A stretch of DNA of 64,000 bases from Gonium pectorale (Eukaryota; Chlorophyta; Chlorophyceae; Chlamydomonadales; Volvocaceae), in NCBI GenBank assembly GCA_001584585.1, contig LSYV01000011.1:1369506-1433505 (forward strand), in the 5' to 3' direction. Position 1 is the first letter of the stretch. Each line of letters begins with the position of its first letter. Below are positions 56,655 to 64,000 of this stretch, in pieces. Under the pieces are notes generated by a model. The model had not been told where the DNA came from, did no database searches, and worked only from the letters and a program-made list of their open reading frames with translations. Position numbers and translations under genes: made by a program.

Positions 56655-58756
56655 TCACGCCAGCGCCCGCACCCCCTTGACCGCCGCGACATACATCTCC
56701 GCCATCACCTCCGGGCTGCCCGCAGCCAGCGCCGCCACGCTGCCGGGTGCCGCCTCCACCACCGCATCCGCGTAGCACAGGATGAAGCCGCGCAACCCGC
56801 CCAACAGTCCGACGAAGGACGGCCCGCGGGCCTCCGCCCACAGCAGCAGCTCCACCGCCCCCTCCGGCCAGCAGCCCGCCAGCAGCCGCCGCTGCGCCTC
56901 CTCTGCTAGCTCCGGAGCCAGCAGCCGGTCCGCCAACTCCGACACAGCCCGCAGCAGCGGAAGCGGCGCAAACGGCAGTGGGTCGACGGCGCCACCGCCG
57001 TGTCCGCCGCCTGCGCCGCCTCCGCAACCGCAGCCGCCTATGGTGCGGTAGCAGTAGCGGAGGACCGCCGCGAAGGCCGCGGGGTCCGCGTCGGGCAGCT
57101 CCACCTCCAGGACACGCCGTCCGCCATGACCGTCATCGCCACCGCCGCTGCCGCTGTCGGCGGTCCCTGCTGCCGCTGGCGATGCCTCCGTAAAGAGACC
57201 GCCGAAGAGGCGTGTGCGGAAGTACTCGGATCTGGCTGCCAGCACGCTCCGGTGTGCGGCGAAGCGGACGGGAGGAGCGTCACCGCTCGGCTTCACCACC
57301 ACCGCCACGTCGGTGGTCGGGTCGCTGCCTCCGTACGCAACCGGGTCCGCGCCCAGCAGCAGCAGCGTCCGGGGCCCCGGCAGGGGCTGCGCCGCCGCGG
57401 CTGCTGCTGCAACGGCTGCAGCCGCTATGCCGGGGGGTTTCAGCGGCGGCAGCTCTGGGGGCGTCAGCTGAAGGTCTATCACCTGGACGTGGCCGCTCGT
57501 GTTGTAGTAGCACACCGCCAGGTGGCCGCTGGGCAGCACGGTCGGAGCTCTCGTGCCAGAAGGCAGGTCGGCCAGCAGCGTGGTGACGTCGCCGGTGCAC
57601 AGGTCGACCGAACGCAGGCGGGTGCCGTCCGTCACATAGGCCGCCCCTCCCCCCGCGCGTCCACCGCCACCCCCGTAATGGAGCTGAACCGCGCCGCCTG
57701 CCAGCTGCCGTCAGCCGTGCCGGTGGTGCCCTGCAGACCGCTAACCAGCAGCGGAATCACGGCAGCGCCGAGGACAGTCCCGCCGCTGCCGCCAGTGCCT
57801 TCTGCCGCCGCCGACGGCGCTGGCGGCAGCTTCACCCGGTACAGCGCGGTGGCGGTGGTGGCGAACAAGCATCCGGTGGCGGCATTGAAGCTCAGACCGG
57901 ACCAAGGATTATTGTCGGCGCGGGTCAACAGTGTCACGACGGAAGCGGAGACGGGCGCGGTTTCGGCCGTCCGGGCGGTGACCATCGAGGTGAGGGCGGC
58001 CTTCAGGGCGGACGGGTCGGCGTTGGCCGCAGCGGTGCTGCCGGCAGCAATGCTTCCCTGGCCATCGTTGGCGCTCGCGTCATAACCGTCGGTTGAGTCG
58101 CCCGCCGCCGTTGAAACGCTCCCTTGCTGCTGCTGTTGCGGCGGCGGCGGCAGCGCCAGCGGCGGAGGACGCGGAGGCGGTGCGGCGGCCGCATGCAACT
58201 GCAGGCAGAGTGTCGGCGAGGGCGCCGGCGGCGAAGCCACCCTCAGGCGGCGCAGGCGAGTGCCCTCGGCCACGATGATCCCTCCGTCACCATCGGCAGC
58301 AAGCGCGGCGATGGCACCGAAGCGGGCCGCATCCGCTGCGCCGTCCACATGGCCTTGCTCCGTGGGTCTGCCCGCCACCTGCGCCACGGCGCCGCACCCG
58401 TCGAACCGCATCACAGAGTGCCCGTCCGCAAAGTAAACGGCGTGCGTGTGCGGCTCATAGGTGGCGGCGCCGCCGCTGAAGCCAGACTGCGGAGTGTAGG
58501 GCTCGGGCGGAAGGGGCTGATCCGGCCGCAGGGTGCCGCTGGCGCTGGCCGCTGGCTGTCGCCGCGGCTGCAAGGCGGGTCCCAGGCTGAAGAAACCCCA
58601 TCGTGCAGTCTTGTCAAGGGGTAAGAAGCGCTTCAAGGGCGTGGCATTCTGCAGCACCAAGGTCTGGAGCGGCGACGATGCGCCGGAGCCGGGGTCGGGG
58701 CGACACACCAAGCCGACGGGACTTTCGAGGACAACAGTTGAGCGGAGGCATGCCAT
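56655..58756 (-). CDS. NHL-repeat plus BTB/POZ protein with one apparent frameshift
   Basis: Two overlapping minus-strand frames, 58756 to about 57650 and about 57650 to 56655, together make about 700 residues. The N-terminal part has beta-propeller/NHL-like repeats: HAVYFADGHSVMRFDGCG, GHVDGAADAARFGAIAALAA, and a later ARFSSITGVAVDARG. The second frame resumes the same repeat (AYVTDGTRLRSVDLCTGDVT) and leads to a BTB/POZ domain (FAAHRSVLAARSEYFRTRLF, VLEVELPDADPAAFAAVLRY) and a helical C-terminus. The break falls at a run of six Cs at 57649-57654; one extra base would restore the frame, so it is a sequencing slip or a true recent mutation. BTB proteins often act as Cullin-3 substrate adaptors; that role is inferred only. 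An earlier ATG at 58813 is in frame. Confidence 0.75.
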
Positions 58757-60560
58757 CGTGCTGAGATACGGTGGGTAGGTGAGAGCTGGCCTGCGTGCTC
58801 TTTGCAACCTCATAGCTGTAACGTGGCCCCGTACTGTTAAGCGCTGAAGAGGCTTTCACGGGTACGTTCGCGGCGGCCGACGTGACGCCAGTCACCGGCC
58901 CATGGGTCGCGCAGCCTTGCCAGCTGGCCCTCCGCGGTTGGTAACAATGGCTATAAAGGGCGATGGTTGATAGCGTAGTGCGGTTGACAGTACAGTAGCC
59001 GGGTGGCGGGTCTTAAGGTTGTGGCCACGCACGCACGGTGACAGCTGCGCCGTCGTTGCCGGTCACACTGAATGAAGAAGGTGCCTTGAAGGAACTCACT
59101 TGACCTGCCAGACGACTGTGCGTGGCTTTCAGAGGCGGTCAAGTCCGTGGTATTGCGTTAAGATCTTGAAGTACATGGCCCCTTGCGATTACCCGTGTCG
59201 TCGGCAGCCGGCGCGCAGCGTCCGCAAGAATGGTGCATGCAGCTTCCTCCCCTCCCGACATGTTTCGTTCGGCTTTACGGTAGCATGCAGTCCAGTTCCT
59301 CCCCGATTACAAATCACCACGCAGCTGCGTCAGAGTGCATACGGCGAATGACAGATGGCATGAATACCGTATGTGGCTTTGCGGGGCCGTGCCTAGGCAT
59401 GGGATTGTGGAGGGATTGACCCGCGCAACTGCTGCGTGCCTTTAATCGGCCACTGGCACGGGGATGACAGCAGCAGTTCCCTGCCCAAAGCACATTCATA
59501 ACTTTGCTGGGTGAGGGAGCTGTTCGTGCTGCTGCGGGGCCCAGCGTCCGGCACGTATGCGCTGATGGCCTGGTGGCCGGGCTGGTGGCTGAACTGGGAG
59601 TGCTCGCCATTCGGCACTGGGCGGTGGTCGAGGCGGCGTGTGCAGGCCCCTGGGGCGCCGGCGTGCTGCCGCAGCCGTCCTGCCTGTTTCTCCAGGCGGG
59701 AGAGCGGCAGGCCCCGGCTGCTGTGGAGTAGCGTGGAGTAATGGAGTGGGCGCTCTAATGGACGCCACAATGGGCCCGAGCGAGAAGGAATCGATCCTTG
59801 ACGTGAAAGGCGACAGCGCCTGCGCCAGATACACGAGCTGACATACTGGGTAGCGGCTGAGAAGTGCCCCAGAGGCGGGTCTCCCACATCGTATGAGCGC
59901 GTTCATGTGAAGCTACGGTGCAGAGTCCTGCTGTGTGCAGCCGTGAAGGTACAACCGGCACAATGTATCAAGACGGTTGTACCGGTTGGGAGTTCAATGG
60001 CCATCCCTTTCATACCGGTGGGCACCCATACGTATCGCTTGGGTCATATTGCAGCCGGGTGAGTGGCGTGCAGCGACTCTCTGGTAATATATTGTGTAGG
60101 TTACTGCGGCAGCATAATCCAACAGCGCGTAACAGCGTGACCCAAGGAACCAAGCCGCCGCGGCTGGGGTCGTGGGGGTCCAACCGGGTGACTGTCTGCG
60201 GGCCGCACACGGCAACGTGCACGGACGGTCGGCTGTGAACCGATATCGTGTTCGTAGGAGAGATGCTCTCTATCGCTGCTTGTCTTCTACTTGCAAGGAA
60301 CGGATGTAGATCGGTCCGGTCAAACTGTAACGAGTCCAACGGTCCAACGGGCAACAAGCGGGCTTCTCGAGGCAGCCGCACCCAAGGTCGCGTCAGGCGG
60401 CCGGCTCGAGGCAATCAAGGAGGCATCGCCTGCTAACCTCTCACCCCGCTCGATCGCTCACTCGTATGCCACAAGCCGTTGCCTCCGAAGCGGCAAGCGA
60501 CGAAACGCGACCGCCACCCGACCCTCCGCAAGCTGCAACGAACTCACCCCCCCCCCAAGC
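58757..60560. other. Divergent region between NHL-BTB gene and G5
   Basis: 1.8 kb holding both promoters. An open stretch at 59511-59731 (ELFVLLRGPASGTYALMAWW) has a coding-like texture but no recognised domain or splice partners. No TATA box stood out. Confidence 0.4.
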
Positions 60561-63500
60561 ATGGGCGGCGACGGCATACTTCACTTTCTGCAGAAAGCGC
60601 AGGAGCCCCTCGGCTTCGTCTGCGCTCGCGTCGCCCAGGGATTCAGGGCCGGCAGCCTCATGGCCGCGGGCGCCACGTGCGCGGCGGTGCCCGCGATGGC
60701 GTTCCTCAGGAGGGCCCCCGCCGTCAAGCCGTCGACGCTGCTGACCACGGTGGGCTGCACCGCCCTCGCCGGGGCCGCAGCTGCAGGTGCGATGGGCCCT
60801 GCTGCCGCTAATTTGGCGGCCCCGATGCTCAGCGTTTGGACTGTCCAATGCCATGTAAGGCCCGCATGGTCCTCCACCACACGCGGCAACACCCGACACA
60901 ACGGACCCAGCACTCACTCGCTCACCCCCGGCACACGCTGTCGTTCAAACATGGCATCGTGGTTTGTACGGGGACTGCATGACGTGGTTTGTACGGGGAC
61001 TGCATGAGCGCATGTTACCGCCCCAGTATATCTCGGTTTCACACGCCCCGCCGCCCCGGCCCTCTTGTTTCCCGGCTCCGCCAAATGCAGGCATCTACGA
61101 CCACTACTACGGGCTGCCCGAGCGTCTGTCGGCCTTGCTCCAGAGCCCGCAAGAGCAGGCTGCTGCCCGCCTTGGTAGCCCGCAGGGTCACGCCGCCAAT
61201 CCCCCCTTTCCGTCCATCGCCTTCCTGGGCGGCGCTGCGGGCATGCTCGCCACGGCGGCGGCGCCCTTCGCCCGCGGCTTCACGCCCTCCTACGGCGCCG
61301 TGCTCCTGGGCGGCACGGCAGCGGGCTGCGCGGCAGGCTTGGTGCTGGGCGCCACGGCACCTGGACTGGTGGGTCAGGGACTTTGAGGATCTTGGCGACG
61401 GGTGACGATTGCACCTGATAGCCCTATGGCAGTCCGCGTCAGGACATTACTGCACAGCGCGCACAGATGTACCGATTCCTGCATCCTTTCCAACGCTCCG
61501 TGGCCCTCCGCGCGCGCTCCTGTGTTCCGGAGAGCCAGTAACGCCTCGCCATCCGTAATGCTGACATGTCCATGCACCCCTCTGCGCTGCATGTCAGGCC
61601 GAGGATGTACGCAGTCAGGCTGTCAAGCTGTGGGACGCATCGACCGCTGCCAGCGCCGCTGCGGCGCCCTACGCGTATCGGGGCCTGCAGGCCGGCAGCG
61701 TGCTGGGCCTGGCGGCGGCGCGGGTCATGTACGGGCCCGGCAAGATGGCCGCCTTCGGGCGGAGCGCCCTCCAGGGCGGCTTACTGGGCGCAGCGGCAGC
61801 GGGTGAGGGCCGCGAGGCGCCGTCCCGCGCGTGCTGGCGGCGATTAGTGGATGGGCAGCTGTGACGAGCGCTAGCTACTGCATGATGTGTGCGTGCAAAC
61901 CCACCGACCCCGTTAAGGTCCTTTCCATTACTATGTGCTTGATGTGCAGCCTGACCAACCTGCCGCCGCATATCAGCTGCAAACGGCTTTGCTGCATACG
62001 GTAGACATACGGTAGACAGTGCAGCTATGCCACATGCCTTATGTACCGAAATACCGACAGTGCTGCTATAACACCACTACGCATCGCCGCGCGCTGTGCA
62101 CGGCGCCCCGCCCATATGGCTCCGCCGCACCCTCAGGCGCTTTCGGGCCACACCGCTACAAAGCCTACACCGAGAACCCGCCTGCTGCCGAAGCCAACAC
62201 CACCAACTACGGCTCCATCGTGCGAGGTCACGCGTTCCGCCTGCCGGCGCCCAAGGACCTGCTCTGGGACACCGTCATGTCTGGCGGCATGGCCACTGCG
62301 TGGTGGTGGGCCGGCAGCGGGAGCGCCGCCATCCTGAAGGCCGGGCCCGCACGCTGGCTGCAGCTGGCGGCGCTGGGCTTTGGCATGGCGGCCGTCGTGT
62401 GCGGGGCGGAGGCGCTGACGGCCAAGGTGCGCTGGCACACACGGAGTAACGTAACGCGGCGCGGGCTGGGGCGGCAGGTAGCAGCGACTCCAACGCGGGA
62501 CGGACTCGAGCGCTCCAGTGCGGTACACGCGGGGCCAGCCGCGGATGCTATGTGAGGAGCGCGGAACGAATCCAAGTGTGCCGTACCGCTGTACTGGTAC
62601 TCAGGGCTCGCAGAAAATCGTACATCTGACGGTCCACGCACGTGACTCCGTACGTACGTACGAGCAATCGCTTCTACCTCACTTGACTGCCAGGTCGATG
62701 CCTTGAACGCCAGGTGCACGAGATGTGACATGAGATGTGCTTTGCCAAACTTACGTGGCGAGCGCATAATACCCCTTACCCTCCCCGCTTCCCATCTCGT
62801 GCGACACGCAAGGGTCGAGACGCCGCCGCAGAGGCTCTCTCGGCCGGCGGCGGTCCCGTAGTGCTACACAGCGCCGGAAAGGGCTTCCAGCTGGGTGCTG
62901 TGGTCGGAGCCGTCCCAGCGTTTGCGGCGACGTCGCTGCGCTTGGCGCTTCGCTCGGCCGCGGCTTCGCGGTTCCCTAACGCCATGTTCGCCGCCGCGGT
63001 GGCCCCGACGGCCTGTGCGCTCCTGGGCGCGGCTGCGGCGGGTATGTTTCCTCTCGTGTATGCGAGCGTACGGCATGGTACGACATGACGATTACTCTCC
63101 TAGTTAACGCCTCACAGAGCATGTGGCGAGCAGAAACCGTTTATACTTTGAAAACGTAACCTTTCACTAAACACAAAAGCAACCAGTCTCGGCGCGCTAC
63201 CTCGGCACACACGTCGCGTCACGTCGCGTCCCGCCCGCACAAATCACATGCCCACCGTCCCTTCCCCATCCGGCCACACATAGGCGCCTACGCCGCCTAC
63301 CAGCTGAGCGGCGCGGACCCGGCCGCACAGCGCGAGCTCGCCGACCGCCTGCAGCAGCGCGAGCGCGAGCGCTCCCCACAGGAGCAGCAGAAGGCGGTAG
63401 GCGACTCCAATGCCGACATGCTGGGGGCGCTGGCCCACTGGTGCGTCCTCGCCCCGCAGCTGCTCACGGCGCTGCAGGAGCCGATGACCGCCGCGAGCGC

Positions 63501-63672
63501 GCTGGTGCTGTCCAACAACATGATCGCCATCCTGGGCGCGGTCCTTGCGCTGCAATGGATGGTGGGTGCGGCGCGCACGGGCCGGTGGAGCGCGGGTGTG
63601 CTGCCGGCGCCGCTCTGCGTGGCGGCCGTGGCGGCGGCGAAGCCGCAGCAGCCGGCGGTGCCCCGGCAGTGA
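60561..63672 (+). CDS. G5: three-unit polytopic Gly/Ala-rich membrane protein
   Basis: Six exons: A 60561-60786, B 61091-61368, C 61598-61802, D 62137-62426, E 62813-63041, F 63284-63672. They give 538 residues with phases 1, 0, 1, 0, 1. A: QGFRAGSLMAAGATCAAVPA. B: IYDHYYGLPERLSALLQSPQ, then FLGGAAGMLATAAAPFARGF and LLGGTAAGCAAGLVLGATAP. C: YAYRGLQAGSVLGLAAARVM to GLLGAAAAG. D: AFGPHRYKAYTENPPAAE, then MATAWWWAGSG and LGFGMAAVVCGAEAL. E: GKGFQLGAVVGAVPAF to LLGAAAAG. F: AYAAYQLSGADPAAQRELAD, a charged RQQRERER-like linker, then two hydrophobic helices. It aligns exon by exon with G2 and is the cleanest member, with no GC-AG introns and exon D unsplit. No signal peptide is visible. An organelle or endomembrane location is likely but cannot be chosen. 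Confidence 0.85.
60959..61008. repeat. 25-bp direct duplication in G5 intron 1
   Basis: GTGGTTTGTACGGGGACTGC plus ATGAC/ATGAG is present twice with one mismatch. Confidence 0.95.
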
Positions 63673-64000
63673 GACGTCGTCGCAGGTGGGGGGTGCGAGG
63701 GGGGACTCCATGCACGGGTTTGAGGGACGGCCAAGATGCGTGTTGACTGACAGTGCACAACCGTGACGGGCTGCTAGCGGAGGCTGCGTGTACGGACGCT
63801 GCCGAGGCGTGTTGGCTGGATGGTCAGGTGGGCTCTCGTGCATGGCCTGGTGGGAAGGAGAGGTAGCAGATATGCTTCACGTAATGGCATGTCGCTGGTG
63901 CTGCGTTTTGTCTGTACCAACCTTGCGTTTTTGCGCATGCATGTGCCATGGCCGGGGGCGCCGAAACTTTGTTCAACCAGGGGGTAGTTCGTTGGCCCCG
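63673..64000. other. 3' flank of G5
   Basis: Nothing recognised. No TGTAA occurs before the window ends, so the G5 transcript may continue beyond it. Confidence 0.5.

Noticed and set aside
57000..58085. Long plus-strand open frame of 361 codons
   Set aside because: It is antisense to the NHL-BTB gene, Arg/Ala-rich with no domain, and typical of GC-rich shadow frames.
35645..63672. Calling G1-G5 Tim17/22/23 proteins
   Set aside because: GxxxG-rich hairpins are suggestive, but the conserved signature spacing of that family is not present, so no name is assigned.
1..64000. tRNA or rRNA genes
   Set aside because: I looked for T-loop-like GTTCGA(A/T)TCC contexts and ribosomal cores and saw none that fold convincingly; a covariance-model scan was not possible.

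Overview
The window reads as nuclear DNA of a volvocine-type green alga (Chlamydomonas relative). It is GC-rich. Its genes have many short exons, with GTGAGT/GTGCGT-like donors, occasional GC-AG introns and GCAG acceptors. Candidate TGTAA polyadenylation signals follow some genes. I see no bacterial operon structure. I built the gene models by hand; in each multi-exon model the summed coding length is a multiple of three. Nothing was searched against databases.

Left part (1-19.7 kb). A short satellite (1-190) is followed by a minus-strand gene of unknown function (256-2217). Divergent from it is a 13-exon, 657-residue secreted or Golgi exostosin-like glycosyltransferase with two EGF-like modules (2957-10135). 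Next come a BtuF-like metal/cobalamin-binding-fold protein (10801-13099), a DUF5522 protein (13609-16497), and a single-exon proline-rich protein with a duplicated C-terminal domain (18161-19660).

Middle part (21.2-34.9 kb). Two tandem copies of a dynamin/Mx-type large GTPase gene (21308-26786 and 29815-34900) share almost all exon borders and their upstream sequence. The second copy has lost part of its stalk/GED-side coding sequence and gained a 21-bp coding minisatellite. About 3 kb of decayed sequence lies between the copies.

Right part (35.6-63.7 kb). This is a dispersed tandem family of five Gly/Ala-rich polytopic membrane proteins, here called G1 to G5, that I do not recognise. The full-length members are three repeats of one exon pair, with intron phases 1-0-1-0-1. 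Members carry one unit (G1, truncated), two units plus a hydrophilic tail (G3, G4) or three units (G2, G5). A scar between G2 and G3 looks like the joined flanks of a deleted sixth member. Between G4 and G5 lie a HicB-fold small protein gene, an NHL-BTB gene with one apparent frameshift, and a mosaic of duplicated BTB-gene 3' fragments and non-LTR retroelement fragments. The G family is my best candidate for an undescribed system.
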